The notes: generated from the sequence alone by a model not told the origin. A DNA stretch of 64,000 nucleotides from Flavobacterium limnophilum (GCF_027111315.2 NZ_CP114289.2:1364001-1428000); one strand, 5' to 3'. Positions 17,314 to 26,438 are shown, numbered from the stretch's first letter. Program-made: numbers and translations.

Positions 17314-17357
17314 GTAACAGTTGTTACTGAACAAAAAATCCTACCCATATATCTTTG
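17314..17357 (+). promoter_or_regulatory. Promoter of the RND efflux operon with upstream dyad
   Basis: TATCTTTG at 17350-17357 is a perfect TAnnTTTG -7 element, 23 bases before ATG 17381. No TTG is found at the -33 position; instead the dyad GTAACA-GT-TGTTAC (17314-17327) lies centred about 30 bases upstream of the -7 element. That is a usual place for a CRP-type activator or a repressor. Confidence 0.6.
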
Positions 17358-17380
17358 CCCCATAATCAAGAACAATCATT

Positions 17381-18694
17381 ATGAGGAAAATAAATTTACT
17401 ATTGCTAATTGGAACGCTTTCCGTATCGGCTTTGGGTTTTGGGCAAGACACCTTGACGATTTCCAAAAAAGACATCGGGCAAATAGCCAAGGACAAAAAC
17501 CTGCAACTCCAGATTGCGAATCAAGCCTTCAAATCGGCACAGGCTGATTACCGACAATCCAATGCCTTGTTTTTGCCCAGCATCACGGCATCGCACACCG
17601 CGATTTCCACCACCAATCCCTTGATGGCTTTTGGATCCAAATTGAACCAGGAAGTGTTGACGGCTTCGGATTTTAATCCCGCTTTGTTGAATGATCCTGC
17701 CGTAACCCAAAACTATGCCACCAAAATCGAGGTTTTGCAACCGCTGATCAACGTGGATGGTTTGTACGGTCGCCAAGCCGCCAAGTCCAAAATGGAAGCC
17801 TTTCAATTGCAAACCGAACGCACGGGAGAATATTTGGCTTTGGAAGTCAACAAATCTTTTATGCAACTGCAATTGGCCTACAAAGCCGTAAAAGTTTTGG
17901 AAAAAGCAAATGCCACGGCAGATGCCAATTTGAAACTAATCGAGAATTATTTCAAGCAAGGCATCCTTCAAAAAACAGATGTATTGTCGGTACAAGTTCG
18001 TGTGAACGAAATCAAAAACCAATTGCAATACGCCAAAAGCAATGTGCAAAACGCTTCGGATTATTTGGCTTTTCTTCTCAATGAAGACAACACGAATAAA
18101 GTATATAAACCATTGGAAGAGTTGGATAATACTATTTCCATTTCAAGTAACAATACAACACTTTCCAGCAACCGAAAAGACATTTTGGCGATGGATAAAT
18201 CTTCCGAAGCTTACGCCAAAATGTATCAATCGAGCAAGATGAATTTCCTGCCCAGCTTGAATGCTTTTGGAAGTTACGAATTGTACGACGACACCCTTTT
18301 TGGAACGAATGCTCAAGGGTATTTGGTAGGCGCGCAATTGTCCTGGAAAGTTTTCGACGGTTACAAATCGATCGGGAAAATGGAAAAAGCCAAAGCGGAA
18401 TATCAAAAAGCGAAAGTGGAAACCCAACAATACAAATCGCAAAGCCAACTGGAACTCAACAAAACGAATCGCCAATTAAAAGACGCCGAAAACAAGGTGA
18501 ATCTGGAAAAATTGGCCTTGGAACAATCGCAAGAAGCGTATCGAATCAGAAGCAACCGTTTCACACAGGGCTTAGAAAAAACCACCGATTTGTTGCAAGC
18601 GGAAACCCAAATGTTCCAGAAGGAACTACAGTTGCTGCAAGCGGTTTTTGAATATGATTTTACACAGGAGTATTTGCAGTTTTTGACTAAATAG
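17381..18694 (+). CDS. TolC-family outer membrane efflux protein
   Basis: A 437-residue protein with a signal peptide (TLSVSALGFGQ) and two TolC repeats with long helices; the second repeat has VGAQLSWKVFDGYKSIG, the usual strand-turn of OEP proteins. The start at ATG 17381 follows a good -7 element. It forms the channel of the RND pump whose adaptor (18954) and permease (20131) follow on the same strand. A 259-base gap with an inverted repeat separates it from the adaptor gene. Confidence 0.92.
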   Translation: MRKINLLLLIGTLSVSALGFGQDTLTISKKDIGQIAKDKNLQLQIANQAFKSAQADYRQSNALFLPSITASHTAISTTNPLMAFGSKLNQEVLTASDFNPALLNDPAVTQNYATKIEVLQPLINVDGLYGRQAAKSKMEAFQLQTERTGEYLALEVNKSFMQLQLAYKAVKVLEKANATADANLKLIENYFKQGILQKTDVLSVQVRVNEIKNQLQYAKSNVQNASDYLAFLLNEDNTNKVYKPLEELDNTISISSNNTTLSSNRKDILAMDKSSEAYAKMYQSSKMNFLPSLNAFGSYELYDDTLFGTNAQGYLVGAQLSWKVFDGYKSIGKMEKAKAEYQKAKVETQQYKSQSQLELNKTNRQLKDAENKVNLEKLALEQSQEAYRIRSNRFTQGLEKTTDLLQAETQMFQKELQLLQAVFEYDFTQEYLQFLTK

Positions 18695-18752
18695 TATTAA
18701 GACTGGAGTATTAAGTATTAAGATTTTAGAATAAAGAGTAAAGAAATAAAAA

Positions 18753-18881
18753 TTTAAACGCATAGAATCATAGAAAAAAAGAGTTGGATAGCCCAATTCT
18801 TGGGTTCACATAGCTATGATTTACTATCACAAAGTGAAACGTCTTTCAAAATTGACACGATCTATGTTTCTATGCGTTAAA
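18753..18881. repeat. Inverted repeat with internal element shared with 27.6 kb
   Basis: TTTAAACGCATAGAATCATAGA (from 18753, in part) pairs with TCTATGTTTCTATGCGTTAAA-type sequence (18861-18881). The interior (18807-18880) is recognisably related, at roughly three bases in four, to 27607-27684 near hypD. It shares CACAAAGTGAAAC-like and TCTATG cores. No coding potential. Confidence 0.65.
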
Positions 18882-18953
18882 AAAATAAGTTGAATTGTCC
18901 TCAAAAGGGTAATGAATACATAAAAGAAAAAACAACTAATTAAAGTTATCAAT

Positions 18954-20033
18954 ATGAAAAAAATAATAGCCATCCTTTCCATTTCCGCAGTTTTATTAAC
19001 TTCTTGTGGAGGCGACAAAAAAGAACAAATTACCAAAGAACCTGCCATAGCCGTAAAAGTAAGCGGCGTTTCTGAAAACACCGAAGGCGGATTTATAACT
19101 GCCAGCGGAAAAATAGAAGCCGAAAACTCGGCTAATCTAAGCACCCGAATGATGGGTTACGTGACCAAAATTCACGTGAAAGTGGGACAAAAAGTTGGAG
19201 CGGGGCAATTGTTGGTCAGCATCAACAACAGCGATTTGCAAGCCAAAAAAGCGCAAGTGGATGCCAGTATTCTGCAAGCCACAGCGGGTTACAACAATGC
19301 CAAAAAAGATTACGATCGTTTTGTGAATTTGTTCAAACAACAATCGGCTTCCCAAAAAGAATTGGACGATATGACGGCTCGCTACGAAATGGCGAAAGCT
19401 GGATTGGAAGGTGCGAAACAAATGCGAAACGAAGTGATTTCACAGTTTTCATACTCGAATATCACGGCTCCCTTTTCGGGAACGGTAACCAATACTTTTG
19501 TAAAAGAAGGCGATATGGCCAATCCTGGAATGCCGTTGGTGAGCGTGGAAGGCGCAACAAGATTACAAGTAACCGCAATGGTTTCGGAAAACAATATTGC
19601 CGCCATCAAAAAAGGAATGTCCGTGAAAGTTTTGGTAAAATCATCCAACGCCAATCTAACCGGAAAAGTAAGCGAAGTGAGTTCGTCTGCAACGAATACG
19701 GGCGGACAATATTTGGTAAAAATCAATTTAGACAAAACGGATTCGTCCGTGTTGTCGGGAATGTTTGTCAACGTACAATTTCCAGTTGAAAATGCAATTC
19801 AGACTACCAAAACTGAAATGGTTTTAGTGCCGGAAACCGCTTTGGTAAAACAAGGACAATTGACCGGAATTTATACCATTGGAACAGGAAATGTCGCCAT
19901 TTTGAGATGGTTGCGAACAGGAAAAACCTTCGGCAATCAAGTGGAAGTCTTGTCGGGATTGTCGGCTAACGAGCAATATATTGTTTCAGCTGAAGGGAAG
20001 TTGTATAACGGGGCTTTGGTTAGTGTTCAGTGA
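18954..20033 (+). CDS. RND efflux periplasmic adaptor (MFP) lipoprotein
   Basis: A 359-residue adaptor with a lipoprotein signal (SAVLLTSCGGD). The lipoyl domain (MGYVTKIHVKVGQKVGAGQLL) encloses a helical hairpin (about 95-155). A beta-barrel (ATRLQVTAMVSENNIAAIKKG) and a membrane-proximal domain with the VPETALVKQGQLTGIYTIG segment (quoted in part: VPETALVKQGQL) follow. This matches AcrA/MexA-type adaptors. It docks the RND permease at 20131 onto the TolC-like channel. Confidence 0.93.
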   Translation: MKKIIAILSISAVLLTSCGGDKKEQITKEPAIAVKVSGVSENTEGGFITASGKIEAENSANLSTRMMGYVTKIHVKVGQKVGAGQLLVSINNSDLQAKKAQVDASILQATAGYNNAKKDYDRFVNLFKQQSASQKELDDMTARYEMAKAGLEGAKQMRNEVISQFSYSNITAPFSGTVTNTFVKEGDMANPGMPLVSVEGATRLQVTAMVSENNIAAIKKGMSVKVLVKSSNANLTGKVSEVSSSATNTGGQYLVKINLDKTDSSVLSGMFVNVQFPVENAIQTTKTEMVLVPETALVKQGQLTGIYTIGTGNVAILRWLRTGKTFGNQVEVLSGLSANEQYIVSAEGKLYNGALVSVQ

Positions 20034-20130
20034 TCAGTGGTCAGTGTTCAGTCGCAGTAATCAGTAATTAAAAAATAGTGTTCAGTTTTTGGGTACAACC
20101 TGAAACTTTAAACTTTAAACAAAAAATATT

Positions 20131-23100
20131 ATGCAAGAAGGTATTTCAGGTAAAATAGCCCATTTTTTCATCAATTCGAAATTGACCATTTTGTTGATGG
20201 TAGCTTTGATGATTATTGGCGTATACAGTTCGTTTTTGATCCCGAGGGAAGAAGAACCACAAATTAATGTTCCGATGGCCGACGTAATGGTGGGGTATCC
20301 AGGCGCAAGTCCGACAGAAGTGGAAAGCCGTGTGGCCAAACCATTGGAGAAAATTATTTCGAACATCAAAGGCGTGGAGCACGTGCACACGATGGCGATG
20401 AACGGGCAGGCGATGTTGATTGTCCAGTTTTATGTGGGGCAAGACGTGGAGCGTTCCTATGTAAAATTGTATGACGAATTGGCGAAACACGAAGATATGT
20501 TTCCGAAAGGCGTTTACAAACCGATGGTCAAAACCCGTTCGATTGACGATGTACCGATGTTGGGATTGACGCTTTGGAGTGAAACCCAAGATGATTTCCA
20601 ATTGCGCCAAATTGCTGAGGAAGTAACTTCGGAGATTGAAAAAGTGAAAGATGTGGCGATTACCAAAGAAATTGGTGGCAGCAATCGTGAACTAAAAGTG
20701 ATTTTGGACAAAGATAAAATGGCCGAAAATGGTGTGGATGCTTTGGGAATTATGGGAATGATTCAAGCCAATAACGGCAGTTCGCAATCGGGTAGTTTTG
20801 TGCAAAACGACCAAGAATATTTGGTTACGACTGGACAATTTTTATCGAATTCGGAAGATGTAGAAAATTTGGTGGTGGGCGTGAACAAAAATATGCCGGT
20901 CTATTTAAAACAAGTGGCGACGGTGCAAGACGGCCCATCTACGGCCAGAAGTTATGTGTCTTTTGGTTATGGCAAAGCCAACGAGAAATTCAAAACCGCC
21001 AAATCGGAATATCCAGCCGTAACGATTTCCATCGGAAAGGTGAAAGGGGCGGATGCGATGAAAATTTCGGCTAAAATTATTGATAAAGTCGAGCATTTAA
21101 AGAAAACTTTAATTCCCGATGATGTTCACGTAGAAGTAACCCGAAATTATGGAGAAACGGCTTCGCACAAAGTGGGGGAGTTGTTGCTACACTTAGGTAT
21201 TGCGATTATTGCCGTTACGATTTTGGTGATTTTGGCAATGGGTTGGAGAGGCGGATTGGTCGTGTTTTTCTCCGTTCCATTGACGTTTGCCTTGACACTT
21301 TTTGCCTATTATTTATTAGGTTACACACTAAATAGAATCACGCTTTTTGCCTTGGTTTTCGTGGTGGGAATCGTCGTCGATGACAGTATTATCATCGCCG
21401 AAAATATGCACCGCCATTTCAAGATGAAGCGACTGCCTTTCAAACAAGCGGCGATTTATGCGATTAACGAAGTAGGAAATCCAACGATTTTAGCGACGTT
21501 TACCGTTATTGCGGCTATTCTGCCAATGGCTTTCGTGTCTGGAATGATGGGGCCTTATATGAGTCCGATGCCGATTGGTGCTTCGATTGCGATGTTGTTG
21601 TCTTTGTTCGTGGCCTTGACTGTGACGCCTTATTTGGGCTATCATTTGTTGCAAGAAAAAGAAGAGCAGGAACACAAACACGAAGAAGGAATGGAAACCA
21701 GTTGGATTTACAAAATCTACAACAAACTGGAACGACCTTTATTGGAAAGCAGTTCGAAAAGAAGAATCCTTTTGGCAGTGACCGTGGTGTTGTTGTTTGG
21801 TTCGGTTTTGATGTTTTTTACTAAATCGGTAGTCGTGAAAATGCTGCCTTTTGATAACAAAAACGAATTCCAAGTCGTGATTGATATGCCCGAGGGAACC
21901 ACATTGGAACGCACAACAGCCGTGACCAAAGAAATTGCGCAATATCTTTCGACCAAACCCGAAGTGGTGAATTACCAGAATTACATTGGAACATCTGCTC
22001 CGATAACTTTTAACGGATTGGTTCGTCATTACGATATGCGTGGTGGCAGCAATATGGCAGATATTCAGGTGAATTTGTTGCACAAAGAAGAACGTGATTT
22101 ACAAAGTCACGACATCGCCAAGGAAATGCGTCCTGATATTCAGAAGATTGCCAAGAAATATGGTGCGAACGTGAAAATCATTGAAGTTCCGCCTGGACCA
22201 CCAGTTTTATCGACTTTGGTTGCCGAAATTTATGGCCCTGATTACAAAGAACAAATCAAGGTGGCAAATCAGGTAAAAACAATTTTACAAAACACTTCGG
22301 ATATCGTGGATATCGATTGGATGGTCGAAGACAACCAAACGGAATACAAACTAGAAGTCGATAAAGAAAAAGCAATGTTGAACGGCATTGCACCGCAACA
22401 AGTGGTTGGAAATCTAACGTATTTGTTGAAAGAATATCCCGTTTCTAATTTGTACGACGAAAATTCAAATGACAATGTGGGCATCGTGCTTTCGCTTGAC
22501 GACAAAGACAAAACGAGTTTGCAGGACATTCAAAACCTGAAAATCAAAGGCAGTCAGGGGAATATGATTCCGGTGAGTGATTTAGTGAAAGTAGTTCAAG
22601 ATACCCTGCAGAAAACCATTTACAGAAAAGACCAAAAACGTGTGGTTTATGTAACGGCTGATATGGCTGGAGCCCTGGAAAGTCCCGTGTATGCCATTTT
22701 GGGAATGAACGAGAAACTAGCCAAAATGAACGTGCCAAAAGGCTATAAAGTCAACGAATTGTATATGGAACAACCTACGGACGAAAGCGATTTTACCGTA
22801 AAATGGGATGGAGAATGGCAAATCACTTTGGAAGTTTTCCGTGATTTGGGAGTGGCATTTTTGGTCGTAATCGTGATTATTTATATGCTGATTGTGGGTT
22901 GGTTCCAAAACTTCAAAACGCCTATGGTAATGATGCTTGCGATTCCGCTTTCGTTAATCGGGATTGTGTTTGGACATTGGTTGTTGAGCGCTTATTTCAC
23001 GGCGACTTCCTTCATTGGAATGATTGCTTTAGCAGGAGTTATGGTTCGAAATTCGGTCTTGCTGATTGACTTTATCGAAATCCGACTCAACGAAGGCGTT

Positions 23101-23355
23101 CCTTTAAAACAAGCCATTATCGAAGCCGGAGCCGTAAGAACTACGCCTATTTTGTTGACAACAGGCGCTGTGGTTATTGGAGCTTCCATTATTCTATTTG
23201 ATCCAATTTTTCAAGGATTGGCTATATCATTGGTATTTGGAGCGGTGGTTTCGACTGTGTTGACTTTGTTGGTTGTGCCAATTATTTATTACATAACGGA
23301 AAGAAAAAAATGGGAAACCACGATTGATTCATCCGATGAAGAAAATAATATTTAA
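20131..23355 (+). CDS. RND-family efflux permease
   Basis: A 1074-residue inner-membrane proton antiporter with twelve transmembrane helices and two large periplasmic loops. TM4 carries the adjacent acidic pair VVDDSIIIAEN, the proton-relay aspartates of the HAE1/AcrB-type pumps, and the N-terminus has GASPTEVE.. typical of the family. The C-terminal half repeats the fold (GMIALAGVMVRNSVLLIDFI). The substrate is unknown. It is 98 bases downstream of its adaptor gene; the gap carries CAGTGTTCAG-type simple repeats. Confidence 0.95.
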   Translation: MQEGISGKIAHFFINSKLTILLMVALMIIGVYSSFLIPREEEPQINVPMADVMVGYPGASPTEVESRVAKPLEKIISNIKGVEHVHTMAMNGQAMLIVQFYVGQDVERSYVKLYDELAKHEDMFPKGVYKPMVKTRSIDDVPMLGLTLWSETQDDFQLRQIAEEVTSEIEKVKDVAITKEIGGSNRELKVILDKDKMAENGVDALGIMGMIQANNGSSQSGSFVQNDQEYLVTTGQFLSNSEDVENLVVGVNKNMPVYLKQVATVQDGPSTARSYVSFGYGKANEKFKTAKSEYPAVTISIGKVKGADAMKISAKIIDKVEHLKKTLIPDDVHVEVTRNYGETASHKVGELLLHLGIAIIAVTILVILAMGWRGGLVVFFSVPLTFALTLFAYYLLGYTLNRITLFALVFVVGIVVDDSIIIAENMHRHFKMKRLPFKQAAIYAINEVGNPTILATFTVIAAILPMAFVSGMMGPYMSPMPIGASIAMLLSLFVALTVTPYLGYHLLQEKEEQEHKHEEGMETSWIYKIYNKLERPLLESSSKRRILLAVTVVLLFGSVLMFFTKSVVVKMLPFDNKNEFQVVIDMPEGTTLERTTAVTKEIAQYLSTKPEVVNYQNYIGTSAPITFNGLVRHYDMRGGSNMADIQVNLLHKEERDLQSHDIAKEMRPDIQKIAKKYGANVKIIEVPPGPPVLSTLVAEIYGPDYKEQIKVANQVKTILQNTSDIVDIDWMVEDNQTEYKLEVDKEKAMLNGIAPQQVVGNLTYLLKEYPVSNLYDENSNDNVGIVLSLDDKDKTSLQDIQNLKIKGSQGNMIPVSDLVKVVQDTLQKTIYRKDQKRVVYVTADMAGALESPVYAILGMNEKLAKMNVPKGYKVNELYMEQPTDESDFTVKWDGEWQITLEVFRDLGVAFLVVIVIIYMLIVGWFQNFKTPMVMMLAIPLSLIGIVFGHWLLSAYFTATSFIGMIALAGVMVRNSVLLIDFIEIRLNEGVPLKQAIIEAGAVRTTPILLTTGAVVIGASIILFDPIFQGLAISLVFGAVVSTVLTLLVVPIIYYITERKKWETTIDSSDEENNI

Positions 23356-23366
23356 AACTCATAATT

Positions 23367-23675
23367 ATGAAATTACTATTAATAACCGCAGTCCGAGAAT
23401 TTGAAAAAGACATCAAACAACTGCTTAAAAAGGCTCAAGTCAAATCCTTTTCATATAAAGACGTAAAAGGTTTTAAAGACAATTCCGAAGACGATTTGGA
23501 AGCCAATTGGTTTGCTACGAATATGCAAGAAACAGAATCAGTTTTGTTCTATGCTTTTGTCAAAGAAGAAAAAGTTGATGGTCTTTTTGATATGGTGAAA
23601 GAATTTAATATCGAACAAGTTTCCAAATCAAATATACATTTAGCAGTGCTGAACATCGAAAGATGTAGTAACTAA
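23367..23675 (+). CDS. Small PII-like protein downstream of RND permease
   Basis: A 102-residue soluble protein 11 bases after the permease stop. The pattern KLLLITAVREFEKDIKQLLKKA (in part), a central variable loop and a final strand IHLAVLNIERC are compatible with the ferredoxin-like PII fold, and PII-like DUF3240 proteins are known beside RND metal exporters. The resemblance is structural and weak, so the function, perhaps sensing pump state or ligand, is inference. Confidence 0.45.
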   Translation: MKLLLITAVREFEKDIKQLLKKAQVKSFSYKDVKGFKDNSEDDLEANWFATNMQETESVLFYAFVKEEKVDGLFDMVKEFNIEQVSKSNIHLAVLNIERCSN

Positions 23676-23731
23676 AACAATTATTAATCAAAAAAAGAGG
23701 ACGAGATTGCTTCGTACCTCGCAATGACATT

Positions 23732-23917
23732 ATGAAAAACAGAATCGTAAGAGCTGTAGCAGGAACGTTTATCCTCATCAGCTTGTTATTGGCTATTTAT
23801 GTCAACCAAAACTGGTTGTGGTTTACCGCTTTTGTGGGAGCCAATTTGTTGCAATCTTCCATCACCAAATGGTGTTTGATGGAAGATATTTTGACCAAAT
23901 TAGGAGTGAAAGATTAA
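23732..23917 (+). CDS. DUF2892 (YgaP-type) membrane protein
   Basis: A 61-residue protein: KNRIVRAVAGTFILISLLLA then a second helix WLWFTAFVGANLLQSSIT and the ending CLMEDILTKLGVKD, the typical DUF2892 layout. The single cysteine after helix 2 matches the family. It follows the RND operon by 57 bases and is closed by a strong terminator, so it is probably its last gene. Confidence 0.82.
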   Translation: MKNRIVRAVAGTFILISLLLAIYVNQNWLWFTAFVGANLLQSSITKWCLMEDILTKLGVKD

Positions 23918-23941
23918 TTGAGTTCAAACTAATTTTCTGAG

Positions 23942-23973
23942 AGAGGATGTTTTTAAACGACATCCTCTTTTTT
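23942..23973 (+). terminator. Strong intrinsic terminator
   Basis: AGAGGATGT (23942-23950) pairs perfectly with ACATCCTCT (23960-23968), followed by TTTTT. It ends the RND efflux operon. Confidence 0.88.
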
Positions 23974-24054
23974 GTTTTAAAAAAAGGGATTCTTACATCA
24001 AATTAATTAATAAATCGTAACTTTAATACAATCTAATTGTAATCCTCATTTCCA

Positions 24055-24627
24055 ATGGATTTAAGTAAATACCATCAAAAAAGAGATTTTAATACGACCA
24101 CCGAACCCAAAGGTGAAATTAATAAATCGAAAAAAGAGTTGATTTTTGTAGTCCAAAAACACGCCGCTTCCCAATTGCATTATGATTTTCGACTGGAAAT
24201 GGATGGTGTATTGAAAAGTTGGGCCATTCCGAAAGGACCTTCGATGAATCCAGAGGAAAAGCGACTGGCCATCATGGTCGAAGATCATCCTTATACTTAC
24301 AAGGATTTTGAAGGAACAATTCCCGAGGGAAATTATGGCGCGGGAAACGTCATGGTTTGGGACAACGGAACTTATACTTTGGCTGACCAAGAGAAAACAG
24401 AATCCGTCGAAGCCCAATTCAAATCGGGTTTGCAAAATGGGCATCTGAGTTTTATTCTTGACGGGAAGAAATTGAAAGGTGAATTTGCGTTGGTAAAATT
24501 AAAAATCAAGCAGAAAGACGCTTGGCTTTTGATTAAAAAAGAGGATGAACATGCCAGTGAAACCGATGTTTTACTAAAAAATAAATCCGTGATTTCAGGC
24601 TTGACCTTGGAAGCAATGGCAAAATGA
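24055..24627 (+). CDS. Stand-alone LigD-type DNA 3'-phosphoesterase
   Basis: A 190-residue protein equal to the PE domain of bacterial DNA ligase D. All catalytic residues known for Pseudomonas LigD PE are present with identical spacing: H36, H42, D44, R46, H78 and Y82 (KHAASQLHYDFRLE and EDHPYTY). The enzyme removes 3'-phosphates and 3'-ribonucleotides at broken ends. Ligase and polymerase domains are absent, and the tail SGLTLEAMAK resembles the PE-to-ligase linker. It could therefore be a natural single-domain enzyme or a truncated LigD; intact catalytic residues favour the former. Confidence 0.92.
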   Translation: MDLSKYHQKRDFNTTTEPKGEINKSKKELIFVVQKHAASQLHYDFRLEMDGVLKSWAIPKGPSMNPEEKRLAIMVEDHPYTYKDFEGTIPEGNYGAGNVMVWDNGTYTLADQEKTESVEAQFKSGLQNGHLSFILDGKKLKGEFALVKLKIKQKDAWLLIKKEDEHASETDVLLKNKSVISGLTLEAMAK

Positions 24628-24630
24628 TTT

Positions 24631-25413
24631 CTAATGAAAAAATATCGCAATTATTATCTCCAAGGCAATCAATATGATAACTATCCATTCCAGTCGGGCG
24701 CTTTCTCGAACATTTAATACATCTGTAAAAAGGGTCAGGTTGTTTTCGACAATTTGGAGGCGATAATCCAGATCCTTGAAACGGGGATTGATGTCAAAAT
24801 TGGTCTTTAGGTTGCGATTCAACAGGTTGAGTTCTTCGTTGTCCCAAACCAAATTGGGGTCGTCCAAAATGTATAAATTGTCCACAATACTGTTTTTGAC
24901 GTTCAAAACCTTGCCAATGTACTTAAGCAAATTGGTTTTGGAAATACTCAATTTTCCTTGGTTTTCCAGTTCCATTATATAGTGTTTGGAAGAAGAAATG
25001 AGTTCATCCGTCAAGACTTCGTAATGTTCCAGCGCGACGGATTGGCCTATGTTTAACATCACGATTCGCAACAGCGAAGCGTCAATTTGGGGAACGGAGA
25101 CTAAATCATTTTTGACCAAGGCCTTGTTCAGTCTTTCGTCGGTGACAATACGATATTCCTCTGATAAATCAATGTTCACCAATGTGGTGGCGTAATTTTT
25201 CATGAATTGAATGCATTCGCTTTTGGCAACGGCATCATAATTGGCAAAAACCACCACGCCATAATCAAAAACATACAAATAGCGGTTGGTTTCCGTCAGG
25301 GCATAAAACACTTCGGAAGTGGAGCCCGAAAAGGCTTCGGCACGAAATTCGGCACGGAATTTCTTGATGTTGAAGGATTCTGCAATTTGGGCAGCTTCGA
25401 TTAAAATTTCCAT
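24631..25413 (-). CDS. RMD1/DUF155 family membrane protein
   Basis: A 260-residue protein with the RMD1 (DUF155) fold: an N-terminal beta region (TNRYLYVFDYGVVVFANYD), a helical C-terminal half and a single C-terminal transmembrane helix (IVIILIALEIIIAIFF). In yeast, related proteins sit in mitochondrial and nuclear membranes; the bacterial role is not known. It is convergent with the phosphoesterase gene, the two stops being three bases apart, and no terminator separates them. Confidence 0.85.
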   Translation of the reverse strand: MEILIEAAQIAESFNIKKFRAEFRAEAFSGSTSEVFYALTETNRYLYVFDYGVVVFANYDAVAKSECIQFMKNYATTLVNIDLSEEYRIVTDERLNKALVKNDLVSVPQIDASLLRIVMLNIGQSVALEHYEVLTDELISSSKHYIMELENQGKLSISKTNLLKYIGKVLNVKNSIVDNLYILDDPNLVWDNEELNLLNRNLKTNFDINPRFKDLDYRLQIVENNLTLFTDVLNVRESARLEWIVIILIALEIIIAIFFH

Positions 25414-25465
25414 AACAAACTGTTTGATACAAATTTACTGAAAATTTCAATTTGTCAAATCGCAG

Positions 25466-25691
25466 GGCATTCGCTTTTAAAAAAGAAAAATAAAGTTAGC
25501 CACGAATTACACTAATTGCCACTAATTTTTATCAAAATTTAAAATTGAATTGCACGAATTTTATCTATTTTTAAGAATTTGTGCAATTAAAAACTAATTG
25601 TAATTCGTGTTATTAGTGTAATTGCTTCGCCTATTCGCCCCGACAATTATCGGGACTCGGGTCGTGGCGGAAACTTTTAAAAGCGAATGCC
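25466..25691. repeat. Nested inverted repeats filling the RMD1-nickel transporter gap
   Basis: GGCATTCGCTTTTAAAA (25466-25482) is exactly complementary to 25675-25691. Inside, GCCACGAATTACACTAATTG (from 25499) pairs with CAATTAGTGTAATTCGTGGC-like sequence near 25600-25670 and a GCACGAATT / AATTTGTGC stem lies at the centre. The 309-base gap thus forms one large nested palindrome with no open frame. Confidence 0.75.
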
Positions 25692-25722
25692 TTGGTCAAA
25701 TCGTTAAGCTTGTAAACTTTCT

Positions 25723-26433
25723 TCAAAAAAGATTTTCATAAATCACGTGACTGCCGTAAAACACGCAGAGTAGGGAGGAAATTACAATTAAACTTATTTG
25801 CAGTTTATCGGATTTTAAAATGGATTTACTGAAGGGAATACTAAACAATCCCGAAGCCGTAAACATTCCCAAAATGGAACCCATTCCGAAAATCAATATG
25901 TACAATAATCCCTCGGTTGCCGTTTTCATTTGTGTCAAAACCAAAGCCACCAGGGCGCCGCTTCCAGCCAAACCGTGTACCAAACCCACTCCAAAAGCCG
26001 CATTGAAACTATTTAAACCTTTGGAATGATCGTGATTGGAAGTCGTCGTGAAATGAGAATGAGAATAGGTATGTGAATGTAAATAACTAACCGAATTCGT
26101 GTCGGAAAGGGGATGACGATGCGTATAAGTGTGGGTGTGGGTGTTTTTCTTGAATAACTTCGACAAACGATAAATTCCCAATGAAACTAGCATCAATCCA
26201 ACCGTGGCTTCGAGATAACTGAAAATGTTTTCGCTTACGGCCACTTTAAAACCAATCATCAAAATGCCCACCAGAAAGATTGTGGTAGTATGACCAATTC
26301 CCCAATAGATACCGTCTTTTACTGCCTGGTTCATCTTGCTTCTGTTGCTCACCAAAGTATTGACCGCCAACAAATGATCGGCTTCAAAGGCATGTTCGAG
26401 ACCAGCATAAGCAGTGATGAATATTCCAAGCAT
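25723..26433 (-). CDS. HupE/UreH-like nickel transporter with histidine-rich loop
   Basis: A 236-residue membrane protein starting at ATG 26433 (LGIFITAYAGLEHAFEADH); a longer frame would overlap hypD. HAFEADH fits the HX4DH signature of nickel/cobalt permeases, and GHTTTIF and GLVHGLAGSG are family motifs in later helices. The cytoplasmic loop (about residues 95-140) has more than a dozen histidines (THTHTYTHRHP, HSHTYSHSH), a likely Ni-binding region. It is last in the hydrogenase operon, five bases after hypD, so nickel supply to the enzyme is the natural role. Cobalt transport is an alternative. Confidence 0.83.
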   Translation of the reverse strand: MLGIFITAYAGLEHAFEADHLLAVNTLVSNRSKMNQAVKDGIYWGIGHTTTIFLVGILMIGFKVAVSENIFSYLEATVGLMLVSLGIYRLSKLFKKNTHTHTYTHRHPLSDTNSVSYLHSHTYSHSHFTTTSNHDHSKGLNSFNAAFGVGLVHGLAGSGALVALVLTQMKTATEGLLYILIFGMGSILGMFTASGLFSIPFSKSILKSDKLQISLIVISSLLCVFYGSHVIYENLF

Positions 26434-26438
26434 AATTT

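Noticed and set aside
20034..20130. CAGTGTTCAGT-type repeats as regulatory sites before the RND permease
   Set aside because: Similar simple sequence also appears after ilvD (58855-58890); it looks like common intergenic low-complexity sequence.
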